Positions 7,895 through 16,028 of a DNA stretch of 16,283 nucleotides are shown piece after piece. Positions within the stretch are counted from its first letter, which is position 1; each line of letters opens with the position of its first letter. The translations under genes and the position numbers were made by a program. Source of the DNA: Lachnospiraceae bacterium. GTDB lineage: Bacteria > Bacillota > Clostridia > Lachnospirales > Anaerotignaceae. The stretch lies in NCBI GenBank assembly GCA_028695945.1, contig JAQVIB010000014.1, forward strand, positions 1 to 16,283, read 5' to 3'. The notes under the pieces are model-generated. The model was not told where the DNA came from. It ran no database searches and worked only from the letters and a program-made list of their open reading frames with translations.

Positions 7895-8944
7895 TTAAAT
7901 ATCTGCTATGTTTTTTATTATTCCGCATGCCTTATAGTTTTGCAGAGGGTAAACCTCTGTAGGTACATTTTTTTCTGCGGCTAAATGCAACAGGTGAGTA
8001 AGCAAAGGGTCGTTTTGGCAGTCTTTAGCTATAAGAAGTTTCCAAGGTACTCGCCTTAGAAGAACTCGTGTTGCCTCACCTATGCCTGGTTTAACAAAAT
8101 TTATATTGTTTATGCCGAAATTAGATGCAATATTTTTAACCTCGGTTATTCCCAATGTTCTACGTGGAATGTTTTCTACTATTGTAGAAAAATCAAAGTG
8201 TTTTTCTATTGAGTTAATAAACTGATAGGAAACATCCTCTTTACTGAATTGTGGATAAAATGCAGCTCCGTGAAAATCTGTTGGTGATATTATATCGTCA
8301 CGCAAAAAGGTTCTGCTTATAAGACCTGAAACAGTAGAATTAAGGCATGAGCTTGGAATTAGAATATCCTCATGGGTACCACATAGGTCTGTAATGTTGG
8401 CAGGGTCTGCAAGCACGGCAAGGTCGGCACTAATCTGCGGATAATCACTAAGTGCAGAACGCAATTCATTTTGTATAGCTCCTTTACCAATCCAGCCGTC
8501 AACAAACTGAATATCCTGGGCATTGTGGCATGACAATATATAGTCTATGGCATTTTTGTCTATTCCACGGTCTCGTATTATTGAGATTGAATAATGAGGA
8601 ACACAAATATTATACTTTTTGTCTAGGTAGTGTTTAATAAGAATTCCAATGGGTATGCCTGCACGGGCAAGAGATACGATAACTGCATTTTTACCTTTTA
8701 GCTTATATATTTTTTCGGAAACCTGACAGACTGCATTTGCCGTTGGTCTTGCATAGCTTTCAAGAGAAGTGTTGTAGGTTTCAATATACTTTTGCGACGG
8801 ACGGTATTCCAAGGGGAGCATCTCGCAATAGTGAGTTCCTTTTTGTATTAGCGCCTCACGCTGTTTTGTTTCAAGAGGCTCTACCATACCTGTTATATCT
8901 TTTAACAATAGGGTTACATCTTTTTTGCTATATGAGCTTTGCAT
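7895..8944 (-). CDS. StiP-family phosphoribosyltransferase-like protein of the Ter biosynthetic module
   Basis: This 349-residue protein matches the family usually labelled 'tellurite resistance cysteine protease StiP', which comparative genomics reinterpreted as a phosphoribosyltransferase (PRTase). Seen: SLARAGIPIG at 91-100, SIIRDRGID at 121-129, and FVDGWIGKGAI at 147-157, which occupies the place of the PRPP-binding loop (acidic residue, then a Gly-rich turn). Also FHGAAFYPQF at 224-233 and VKPGIGEATRVLLRR at 284-298, where an Arg-rich strand may bind phosphate. The proposed role is transfer of ribose phosphate in making a nucleoside-like compound linked to Ter proteins; the product is not established. 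The ATG lies immediately after the stop of the upstream PRTase gene, with GGAG about 8 bases before it. It is the last gene of its three-gene operon. Confidence 0.85.
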   Translation of the reverse strand: MQSSYSKKDVTLLLKDITGMVEPLETKQREALIQKGTHYCEMLPLEYRPSQKYIETYNTSLESYARPTANAVCQVSEKIYKLKGKNAVIVSLARAGIPIGILIKHYLDKKYNICVPHYSISIIRDRGIDKNAIDYILSCHNAQDIQFVDGWIGKGAIQNELRSALSDYPQISADLAVLADPANITDLCGTHEDILIPSSCLNSTVSGLISRTFLRDDIISPTDFHGAAFYPQFSKEDVSYQFINSIEKHFDFSTIVENIPRRTLGITEVKNIASNFGINNINFVKPGIGEATRVLLRRVPWKLLIAKDCQNDPLLTHLLHLAAEKNVPTEVYPLQNYKACGIIKNIADI

Positions 8945-10075
8945 TTAATCACTCCACTTATAAATTGTAATATCGTTGCATTGGTTTGTATCAAGAGCCG
9001 CAACAAGGCTATGGATGCCTAAAGGATTAGTTGTTGGTGAATCGTGTATTACAATTACTTTATCATATCTTTTTAGGTTGTATACAAATATGGTTCTATC
9101 ATTATCATACAGGCTTTTAAGTTGATACCTTGAGAAAAGTGGATAGTTATCACTTTCACTAGGTAAAATAGGACTGCGAGTGGTTGCGTGAAAATTCACT
9201 TCTGTACAGTTACAGTTTTCTTCAATCTTCTTCGCAGTAAAAAGTGCAGGAAACATAAATTCTTCTGAGCCTAAAACAAGTATGCTTTTATTTTCTAAAC
9301 CCAACCCAAGGTCGTCTAAAATTCTAGTTGCAAGTAAATTACATTTTTTCATAAAATCGGTATTTGAAGTACCAATGCGAGGGTCTGGTTTGTTTGTGAT
9401 TTCTAATTCAGTTATTGCAGAATTTGAGGCTTTTTCAAAGGAGTGCTGAGAATTCTGGCTGAAAGAAAAATTTTCAAGCTGTTGTGTGTAGTCTGTAGCA
9501 GTAAGGTGAAGCAGATATGTAAAATCAATGTCTCTTGCTTTAAATTCATTAATGCGTTCATCAGAAACACTGTTTAATATAGATGCAATACCAAATTTAA
9601 GAGGCTTATTTTTATATTCTGCCTTTATTGCCTGAATTGCGTTTTGTATTGTATTTCCGGTGGTTACCTCATCTTCAACAAAAATTATTCGGTCACTGGA
9701 ATTCAGATATTTTTCGAAATTAGTTTTGACCAGTTTTTGTTCCACTGCATGGCTGTGGGTTTCAGAAAAATATAAAAATTCTGTATCTTCAAAAAATTCA
9801 CGTGTGGTCTGTAAAAAATAAATTTCTGTTGGCGCAAAAGCGGCAACAGCTGCACAAATTGCCGTAGCAGTTTCTGCAAAGCCTATAAGCATAAGGTTTT
9901 CATTTGGATATTTAGAATAAAGCCTTTGAGCTAAATCCTTAAAAACACCAAGGGCATTTTTAGTAGAAACGGGTATGTGTTTGCCTTGAAGAGGATTAAC
10001 CAAAAGGTATGCTCGTTTTGTATTATTATCACGTTTTGCTAATCTAACAAGTTGGTTTTCATCATATTTTTTCAT
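8945..10075 (-). CDS. Phosphoribosyltransferase with C-terminal TRSP domain
   Basis: This 376-residue cytoplasmic enzyme has two parts. The N-terminal PRTase domain contains GFAETAT at 65-71 and a classical PRPP loop, FVEDEVTTGNT, at 132-142 with the paired acidic residues Glu134 and Asp135. The C-terminal TRSP domain carries its name-giving motif at 299-302 (ATTRSPI) and a further HDSPTTNP stretch. This two-domain architecture is characteristic of Ter-linked biosynthetic operons, where it is proposed to act with the lyase and the StiP-type PRTase. The start chosen is the ATG at 10075, giving MKKYDENQ: it overlaps the upstream lyase stop as ATGA and has GGAG about 8 bases before it. An in-frame ATG at 10123 would add 16 residues inside the lyase gene and has no such support. 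Confidence 0.87.
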   Translation of the reverse strand: MKKYDENQLVRLAKRDNNTKRAYLLVNPLQGKHIPVSTKNALGVFKDLAQRLYSKYPNENLMLIGFAETATAICAAVAAFAPTEIYFLQTTREFFEDTEFLYFSETHSHAVEQKLVKTNFEKYLNSSDRIIFVEDEVTTGNTIQNAIQAIKAEYKNKPLKFGIASILNSVSDERINEFKARDIDFTYLLHLTATDYTQQLENFSFSQNSQHSFEKASNSAITELEITNKPDPRIGTSNTDFMKKCNLLATRILDDLGLGLENKSILVLGSEEFMFPALFTAKKIEENCNCTEVNFHATTRSPILPSESDNYPLFSRYQLKSLYDNDRTIFVYNLKRYDKVIVIHDSPTTNPLGIHSLVAALDTNQCNDITIYKWSD

Positions 10076-11100
10076 TCTTTTACTCCGTATATATTTGCTA
10101 ATATAACAATTTTTTCTGCCCATTTAGTGTGGGTTTTAATTTCATTCATACGTTTACCATCGTTGCTTTTTGCAACTAAAAGATGGTCGCTTTTAAAGCT
10201 AAGGATACTTAGTGCATCTTCAAAATCTGCTTTTTCTACTTTAAGACATTGGTTTACAACCTGTATTTGGTTAGGGTGAATAACAGTTTTGCCAATGAAA
10301 CCATTAAGTTTATCACGTTTAATTTCCTTTTTCAGCCCGTCTGACCATTCTCCATTAGGGCTGTCAAAATATTCCCACACAGGGCCTGAAACTACATAAT
10401 CCATTGAAAATACAGTTAGGATATCGGTTAAAATATTAGCTATCGGCAATATATCATATATGGTTTCGTCATAGCTGCGGCGTATGCCAAAATGCTTGCA
10501 AAAGTCGTTACCGCCAATGCGTACATTTAAAACGTACTCAGACATGGTGTCTATATAGCTTTTAATACCTGCAAGCGTTTCGTGCCTAGTGCTAAGGTTA
10601 ATTACGTCACCACTTTCTATAATGGGCAACATATATATTTTTTTATTGGCCATTCTGTTTATTTCTAAAATGCTCTTGTTGTATTCCTCTGCCCAGTTCA
10701 AAGAATATTTTGGTAGTATAAACCCAGATAAAAGGCTTTGGTAGGGCTTGATTTTGTTAAAAACGGTGATTGCTTGACTTGCACTGCGTACACGAATAAA
10801 AATTTGTGGAAGTGCAGATTGTATAAGTTGTCCACTTGCCAATAATTGAAAAATTCCGTTTAAGGTATGCACAATTTGCTCTTCTGCAATTTTTATGGCA
10901 TTGTCGCTTATGGAATCCTCAAGACAAAGTGCTAATGAAAATGGATGTCCTACGGAATTTTGCAGTAGCATGTCTGTTATTTTTGTATTTAAAGCAGGGC
11001 AGTATAGCAATGCACCAACAGTATAAGGTGCAGTGTTTTCAAAGTTTATAATATGGGAACAGTGGTGTTTTTTAGTAAATTCAGTCGAAAAATTATACAT
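10072..11100 (-). CDS. HpcH/HpaI-CitE-like TIM-barrel C-C bond lyase of the Ter module
   Basis: This 342-residue protein resembles the citrate lyase beta/HpcH aldolase superfamily, in the branch found with Ter genes. Seen: LCLEDSI at 59-65, FIRVRS at 101-106 (substrate-phosphate or carboxylate-binding Arg), LPIIESGDVI at 158-167 with the metal-binding Glu162, RIGGNDF at 194-200, and the barrel-closing GFIGKTVIHPNQI at 267-279. The fold predicts a Mg-dependent enzyme that makes or breaks a C-C bond; its substrate is unknown. It is the first gene of the operon and its TGA overlaps the next ATG. I chose the ATG at 11100; a TTG one codon earlier (11103) is closer to the GAAGGGTG ribosome binding site and cannot be excluded. 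Confidence 0.87.
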   Translation of the reverse strand: MYNFSTEFTKKHHCSHIINFENTAPYTVGALLYCPALNTKITDMLLQNSVGHPFSLALCLEDSISDNAIKIAEEQIVHTLNGIFQLLASGQLIQSALPQIFIRVRSASQAITVFNKIKPYQSLLSGFILPKYSLNWAEEYNKSILEINRMANKKIYMLPIIESGDVINLSTRHETLAGIKSYIDTMSEYVLNVRIGGNDFCKHFGIRRSYDETIYDILPIANILTDILTVFSMDYVVSGPVWEYFDSPNGEWSDGLKKEIKRDKLNGFIGKTVIHPNQIQVVNQCLKVEKADFEDALSILSFKSDHLLVAKSNDGKRMNEIKTHTKWAEKIVILANIYGVKE

Positions 11101-11135
11101 CAATCAGTCACCCTTCAAGTTTAGTGTAATTTAAT

Positions 11136-11164
11136 ATTATAGCATTTTTTTATTTTAGTGTATA
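11136..11164 (-). promoter_or_regulatory. Promoter of the lyase-PRTase-StiP operon
   Basis: On the - strand, the -10 box is a perfect TATAAT (11141-11136) preceded by TGC, an extended -10. A TATACA (11164-11159, 4/6 to TTGACA) lies 17 bases upstream. The predicted leader is about 30 bases. Confidence 0.75.
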
Positions 11165-11208
11165 GTTTGAAAATGATACAAAACATTCTACAGGAATTAT
11201 ACATGCAA

Positions 11209-11230
11209 TTTTACAATAAATATTGTTAAA
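11209..11230. promoter_or_regulatory. Palindrome midway between the two divergent promoters
   Basis: ACAATA-AA-TATTGT (11213-11226) is a perfect 6-bp inverted repeat with a 2-base centre. It extends with one mismatch to TTT/AAA on each side (11209-11230). It is 44 bases from the nearer edge of the - strand -35 box and 49 bases from the + strand one, so a shared regulator site is possible. The motif is AT-rich and could be chance. Confidence 0.35.
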
Positions 11231-11256
11231 AACAAAAGTTTAAGAATCTTTTAATA

Positions 11257-11286
11257 TTGTCATAATAGGGCAATAAATGATGACAA
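11257..11286. promoter_or_regulatory. Inverted repeat overlapping the -35 box of the rhomboid-terD operon
   Basis: TTGTCAT (11257-11263) and ATGACAA (11280-11286) form a perfect 7-bp inverted repeat with a 16-base spacer. The right arm contains the -35 box of the + strand promoter, so a bound dimer would compete with polymerase. Confidence 0.35.
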
Positions 11287-11307
11287 ATACCAGTAATATG
11301 GTATAAT
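11280..11307 (+). promoter_or_regulatory. Promoter of the rhomboid-yceG-telA-terD operon
   Basis: ATGACA (11280-11285, 5/6) and a perfect TATAAT (11302-11307) are 16 bases apart, and TGG before the -10 box makes it an extended -10. This is the best promoter in the window. The leader before the rhomboid start is about 60 bases. Confidence 0.82.
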
Positions 11308-11376
11308 GGTAAAGATAGGAAAAACAGTTTTTAAATTTAGTAGTAAATCATTATTGTATAAATGGGGTTTAAAAAG

Positions 11377-11955
11377 ATGAAAATAACAAGTAAATTTCAT
11401 TTTAATTCACCAGTAATTTTAACTTTTGTTATTATTTCTTTTATTGCTTATGTACTGAACATATTTACGTACGGAAGAAGCAATAGTCTGATTTTCAGCG
11501 TATACCGTTCATCAATGTCAAACCCTCTATTCTACATTCGTTTAATTGGTCATGTTTTTGGTCATGCAAATTGGAGCCACTTCAGTGGAAACACGATTTT
11601 TATATTGCTTGTAGGACCATTGTTGGAGGAAAAATACGGAAGTTGGAATATTGCTGTAATAATATTTTTTACAGCAATTATAACAGGTATAGTTAATATT
11701 GTTTTGTTTTCAACAGGGTTACTTGGGGCAAGTGGCGTGGTTTTTGCACTTATACTTCTTTCATCTATTACAAGTATGAAAGATGGAAAAATACCGCTTA
11801 CTTTTGTAATTGTAGCCATAATATACATTGGCGGTCAGCTTTATAGCGGTGTATTCGTTCAGGACAACATATCAAATTTAACACATATGGTTGGAGGAAT
11901 TCTCGGTTGCATATTTGGTTATGTGTTAAATAGAAATTTTAGCAGAAAAATATAG
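11377..11955 (+). CDS. Rhomboid-family intramembrane serine protease-like protein
   Basis: This 192-residue membrane protein has the rhomboid core: HANWSHFSGN at 63-72, the Ser-containing GASG at 117-120 (Ser119), and His170 in THMVGG. Hydrophobic spans occur at about 11-30, 72-84, 91-112, 117-131, 140-158 and 169-185, fitting the basic six-segment rhomboid with no added domain. Ser and His of the catalytic dyad are both present, so it is predicted to be active; the substrate is unknown. The start chosen is the ATG at 11377 with GGGG 9 bases upstream. An in-frame ATG at 11362 would add five residues but has no ribosome binding site. It is the first gene of the Ter operon, 20 bases before the YceG-family gene. 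Confidence 0.87.
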   Translation: MKITSKFHFNSPVILTFVIISFIAYVLNIFTYGRSNSLIFSVYRSSMSNPLFYIRLIGHVFGHANWSHFSGNTIFILLVGPLLEEKYGSWNIAVIIFFTAIITGIVNIVLFSTGLLGASGVVFALILLSSITSMKDGKIPLTFVIVAIIYIGGQLYSGVFVQDNISNLTHMVGGILGCIFGYVLNRNFSRKI

Positions 11956-11975
11956 GAAAGTGAGATTGAAAAACT

Positions 11976-14231
11976 ATGTTTGGGCGTGCGGAATTAAAGA
12001 AAACAGATGAATACTTTGTAGATGGCTCACTTCGTAAAAATAATACGACATATTTTTGCAGATTAACAACTTTTAATGAGGAAATTGACAATTTTTTGCG
12101 TACATATATGCAGGAAGTTGTGAAGAACGGGTTGTATATAAAGGGTAAAATACCTAACCCAGATGAAAGACAGCTTTCATATTATGAGGAAATAATGGGT
12201 TTAAATTTTGCAATGGACAGGCTTTTTGTTGAAAATTCTTTACAAAAATGGCTGCCAAGGCTTGATTCAGCACAAAAGAGATGTATTGCAGAGGCAATGC
12301 ACAACGAACTTGAGCTAATGAAGCTGCAAGGAAAAACAGAGAATATGCTTAAAAATGCCTACATAAAATTTATGTGCTGGTTTTACTACAAATTCGAGCG
12401 TATCTTAAATCAGTTAGGCAGGGAAAAGTTTCCTAAAATTCTATACGAAGGAATAGTATCTGTTTATGAATTAAAGGTTTTAAGCATTTTATCTAAGGCA
12501 GGGTGCGACATACTTTTGGTGCAGTATGATGGTGACGGCGAATATTTAAAGCTTGACCCTAAATCAGAAATTTCCAGTTTAATAAATGTATCAGGAAGCA
12601 GGTTTCCAACGGGATATTCTATTTCTGCTATACAGAATAAAAAAATTGAAGAACAGGCAACACCTAAAATTGAAGTTGAAAAACCACAAAAAATAGTGAA
12701 TACAAACACGTGGCTATTTGGTGATGTATTTGCAGATTCTGTTAAAAGCCAGAACGAGCGTGGAACAGACAGCTCATTTTTGTACAATCTTTTTGCAAGG
12801 GTTATGGGTGCAGAAGATAAGGCAACTTATTATAATGAACTGTTAAAATGGAAACTTAAGCTTGAAAGCAAAAACAGGGCAGTAATAATAATTGAAAACT
12901 CAATTCCTATGCCAGATGCCCTTGAGGTGCAAAGTATAAAGAGAAAAAACTATTTAAATACAGAAAAAATGCTTAACGATATGATTGGAAACATTAGCTT
13001 TCAACGAAACAGAGAGATTGAAAAGTATGTAAAATCAGCCTTTATAAGTATTATGGAAGAGGATAAGGAAACTTCGCTTCAAAAACTTATGAATAGAGCC
13101 GTTATTTTGCTTTGTTGGATAAACAGGTATGTGCCAAAGCTCTTTAGAGATTGGCAAATTAATAATACACCAACATTTGTATTCTATGGTGGGTGCAAGG
13201 GTGTAAATGAGGCATACTTTATTCGATTAATGGCAAAATTGCCTATTGATGTGCTTATTATATGCCCAGATTTGGCAACACAATGTATTGTTTCAGATAA
13301 GTTCTTATACGAAAAAAGGTTTGAAAATTCTGTACCACAGGAAGAGTTCCCCACGGAGATTTCTAACGTGCGTTTTGGTACTGTTGCATATCATGCGGAA
13401 CGTGAACTTGACACAATACTTTACCAAGATACAGGTGTATACAGAAATATGCAGTTTATAAAAGCTATTCCAATTTCATTGCAAACTACCTATGAAGAAA
13501 TAAAGATTTTGTGGCCGCAGGAGGCTAAGTACAGACCAAACTTTGAAACCCTTGACGATAGGGTAATGCTGCCAGTTATTTTTTCAAAAATTAGCGGGGT
13601 GCCTAGTGGCAAGGAGGCTTATTGGAGCGAAATTTCAAGCTTGATTAACGAGGACACTTTTGTCATAAAAGGCTTTCCGCATATTCAAGGAACAGATTTT
13701 AATCCAGTGAAGCAGCATGCACCTCAATTTATGAAAAATGGAAAGCTTTTAACGCAAAAAATTAAAAGTCATCCTTCTTACCAGTATTCATTTATGCGTG
13801 ATGACATGCAAGATTATATGCTGGACAAACTGCAAGAGTTAATTGACCGTAGAATAATAAAAGGAACATATACTAACGGTACGGAGTACACAATAGTTGC
13901 AACAGCATTGAATTTAGATAAACATTTACTTAGGCTTATACAGAAAATGGACTTTACCAAGGATGTGCCAAAAGTAATTATAATAAACACAACAGAAAGT
14001 ATGTGCACAATAGAAGATAGCATTTTGGTAGCATACCTAAATATGCTTGGCTTTGATATTGCTATGTTTATTCCAACAGGCTATCAAGGTGCAGAAAGAT
14101 ATTTTGAAAATTCACTATTTGTTGAACATCAAATAGGTGAATATATATATGATTTGAATGTACCCGATTTCAAATCTGTAAAAAAACAGGCAGAAAGTTT
14201 GGCTGCTAAATTGTTTAGGAGGGGAAGATAG
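11976..14231 (+). CDS. YceG-family protein of the Ter stress operon, with three internal repeats
   Basis: This 751-residue cytoplasmic protein matches the YceG family, which in Bacillus subtilis lies beside TelA (YceH) and TerD genes. No enzymatic role is established. Seen: an internal triplication. A unit with segment B (residues 26-64, 270-318, 535-579; shared FxR/K...Y/W.E pattern, then a hydrophobic strand and an IP-type turn) followed by segment A (128-190, 373-436, 648-703; helix, strand, Glu-led helix, then a conserved G/I-DI-hydrophobic-strand pattern). Segment A looks like a Rossmann-type beta-alpha-beta element. There is no signal peptide or membrane span. A ribosome binding site (GAAAGTGAG) precedes the ATG weakly. 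The gene is followed by telA after 2 bases, so translation is probably coupled. Confidence 0.85.
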   Translation: MFGRAELKKTDEYFVDGSLRKNNTTYFCRLTTFNEEIDNFLRTYMQEVVKNGLYIKGKIPNPDERQLSYYEEIMGLNFAMDRLFVENSLQKWLPRLDSAQKRCIAEAMHNELELMKLQGKTENMLKNAYIKFMCWFYYKFERILNQLGREKFPKILYEGIVSVYELKVLSILSKAGCDILLVQYDGDGEYLKLDPKSEISSLINVSGSRFPTGYSISAIQNKKIEEQATPKIEVEKPQKIVNTNTWLFGDVFADSVKSQNERGTDSSFLYNLFARVMGAEDKATYYNELLKWKLKLESKNRAVIIIENSIPMPDALEVQSIKRKNYLNTEKMLNDMIGNISFQRNREIEKYVKSAFISIMEEDKETSLQKLMNRAVILLCWINRYVPKLFRDWQINNTPTFVFYGGCKGVNEAYFIRLMAKLPIDVLIICPDLATQCIVSDKFLYEKRFENSVPQEEFPTEISNVRFGTVAYHAERELDTILYQDTGVYRNMQFIKAIPISLQTTYEEIKILWPQEAKYRPNFETLDDRVMLPVIFSKISGVPSGKEAYWSEISSLINEDTFVIKGFPHIQGTDFNPVKQHAPQFMKNGKLLTQKIKSHPSYQYSFMRDDMQDYMLDKLQELIDRRIIKGTYTNGTEYTIVATALNLDKHLLRLIQKMDFTKDVPKVIIINTTESMCTIEDSILVAYLNMLGFDIAMFIPTGYQGAERYFENSLFVEHQIGEYIYDLNVPDFKSVKKQAESLAAKLFRRGR

Positions 14232-14233
14232 AA

Positions 14234-15379
14234 GTGGGATTAGATTTTAGTAAAGGTACATCTGAAACACAGGAAACAGTTACAGAAGCAACTCAAGTTG
14301 AAGTAGTAGAAAACTATAATATTCAGACAGATAGAGAGCAAATGGTTAAGCAACTTGTAAATTCGGCAGAGGTTGATGCCCTTGTTAGTACAATTTGCGT
14401 AAGCGACCCTGAAACAATAGTATCCTTTGGCGGTGAAGCGGCAGAGGAAATATCAAAGTGCTCCGACGTTATTCTTAACAGCATGAACATGAGCCAGATT
14501 AATGATTCTGGTGAAATGCTTGTAATGCTTGGTAAAATTATGGACAAGTTTGATATTGAGGAAATAAAGGAAAATCCAGGCTTATTTAAAAAGTTTTTTA
14601 GTAACATGAAAAAACAGCTTGACCAAATATTAGCCAAATATCACACCATGGGTGAAGAGGTAGACAAGATATACGTTAAGCTTAAGCAATATGAGGGTGA
14701 GATTAAACAATCAAACCGTAAACTTGAGGAAATGTTTCAAACCAACGTAAGATATTATCACCTATTGGTAAGCTATATATTGGCAGGTGAACAAGGTATT
14801 GGCGAGTTGGACAACTACATTGAACAGCGTAGAAACGAGCTTGAATCAACTGGAGATAATTCGATTCAGTTTGAATTAAGCGGTTTAGAGCAGGCAAAAA
14901 CAATGCTTGAACTTAGAGTACAGGATTTACGTGTTGCTGAAAATGTTGCAATGCAATCTATACCAATGATTAAAACAATGCAGTTTAGCAACCTTAACCT
15001 TGTGCGTAAAATTAATTCAGCTTTTATTATTACATTGCCTATATTTAAGCAGGCACTATCACAAGCAATTTTACTTAAAAGACAACGTGTTCAGGCAGAA
15101 GCTATGGCGGCACTTGATGCAAAAACCAACGAAATGCTTATTAAAAATGCCCAAAATACCGCTTTGCAATCTAAAATGACAGCACAACTGGCGTCAGGTA
15201 GTTCTATTAAAATTGAAACTTTAGAAACTACATGGAGAACAATAGTTAACGGTATTGAAGAAACAAAGCAGATACAGGAAAATGCAAAGAAGCAAAGAGA
15301 AGAAGATAAGATTCGTCTTAACACAATTAAACAGGAGTTTGATAAGCTGTACAATGAAAATGGTATAGCTAAAAGATAA
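14234..15379 (+). CDS. TelA/KlaA-family toxic anion resistance protein
   Basis: This 381-residue protein belongs to the TelA family, known from tellurite resistance plasmids and from B. subtilis YceH. It is a soluble, almost wholly helical protein, with long heptad-like stretches at about 110-165 and 335-375 that suggest coiled coils. Family-typical segments include FFSNMKKQLDQI, ILAGEQGIGELDNYI near 176-190 and QALSQAILLKRQRVQAEA near 274-291. The molecular activity is unknown; the family acts in stress and metal-anion response together with TerD proteins. The start is GTG at 14234, with AGGAGGGG 8 bases upstream overlapping the end of the YceG gene. The next gene, terD, begins 43 bases after its stop. 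Confidence 0.92.
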   Translation: MGLDFSKGTSETQETVTEATQVEVVENYNIQTDREQMVKQLVNSAEVDALVSTICVSDPETIVSFGGEAAEEISKCSDVILNSMNMSQINDSGEMLVMLGKIMDKFDIEEIKENPGLFKKFFSNMKKQLDQILAKYHTMGEEVDKIYVKLKQYEGEIKQSNRKLEEMFQTNVRYYHLLVSYILAGEQGIGELDNYIEQRRNELESTGDNSIQFELSGLEQAKTMLELRVQDLRVAENVAMQSIPMIKTMQFSNLNLVRKINSAFIITLPIFKQALSQAILLKRQRVQAEAMAALDAKTNEMLIKNAQNTALQSKMTAQLASGSSIKIETLETTWRTIVNGIEETKQIQENAKKQREEDKIRLNTIKQEFDKLYNENGIAKR

Positions 15380-15422
15380 AAAGGAAATAATTATAATAAT
15401 ATCCAAAATGGAGGGAAATAAT

Positions 15423-16004
15423 ATGCCTATTAACTTACAAAAAGGACAGAAAGTGGATTTAACAAAAGGAAACCCAGGATTAAAGAAATTGATGGTTGGT
15501 CTTGGCTGGGATACTAACAAATATGATGGTGGAGCAGATTTTGACCTTGACGCCGCAGCATTTTTAATAACTGACAGCGGAAAAGTTGGAGCTGATACAG
15601 ACTTCGTATTTTATGGGAACTTGAAACATGCAAGCGAAGCAGTAGTGCATATGGGCGACAACCTTACAGGCGAAGGTGATGGAGATGATGAGCAGATTTT
15701 AGTTGATTTGACAAAAGTGCCTTCCAATATAACAAAAGTTGCATTCACAGTAACAATTTATGATGCAGATGTCCGCAGACAGAATTTTGGTCAGGTTTCC
15801 AATGCCTATATTCGTATTGTGGATGAATCAACAAACACTGAAATTATAAGATACGATTTGGGTGAGGATTTCTCTATTGAAACAGCTGTAGTTGTTGGTG
15901 AATTGTATAAGCATGGCACAGAGTGGAAGTTTAATGCTATTGGCAGCGGCTTCCAAGGTGGTCTTGCGGCATTATGCAAAAATTATGGAGTAAATGTAGC
16001 TTAA
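15423..16004 (+). CDS. terD: TerD-family calcium-binding stress protein (first copy)
   Basis: TerD proteins bind calcium and serve in general stress and metal-anion response; they act in the cytoplasm, often near the membrane. The 193-residue length is normal. Seen: N-terminal LQKGQKVDLTKGNPGL, the GLGWD strand, the calcium-ligand stretch DFDLDAAAF at 39-47, GDNLTGEGDGDDEQI at 78-92, and a second-half copy of the strand pattern ending GSGFQGGLAAL. The start chosen is the ATG at 15423 with GGAGGG 7 bases upstream; an ATG at 15408 would add MEGNN and place the ribosome binding site inside the gene. A near-identical paralogue follows after 24 bases. Confidence 0.95.
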   Translation: MPINLQKGQKVDLTKGNPGLKKLMVGLGWDTNKYDGGADFDLDAAAFLITDSGKVGADTDFVFYGNLKHASEAVVHMGDNLTGEGDGDDEQILVDLTKVPSNITKVAFTVTIYDADVRRQNFGQVSNAYIRIVDESTNTEIIRYDLGEDFSIETAVVVGELYKHGTEWKFNAIGSGFQGGLAALCKNYGVNVA

Positions 16005-16028
16005 AACTTTAGATAGGTGGGATAAAAA

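Noticed and set aside
10076..10123. N-terminal extension of the TRSP PRTase starting at 10123
   Set aside because: It would overlap the lyase gene by 52 bases and lacks a ribosome binding site, while the ATG at 10075 has GGAG and an ATGA overlap.
15381..15422. Internal promoter before terD from the TATAAT at 15392
   Set aside because: No -35-like hexamer at 16-18 bases upstream; the site is in an A/T run.
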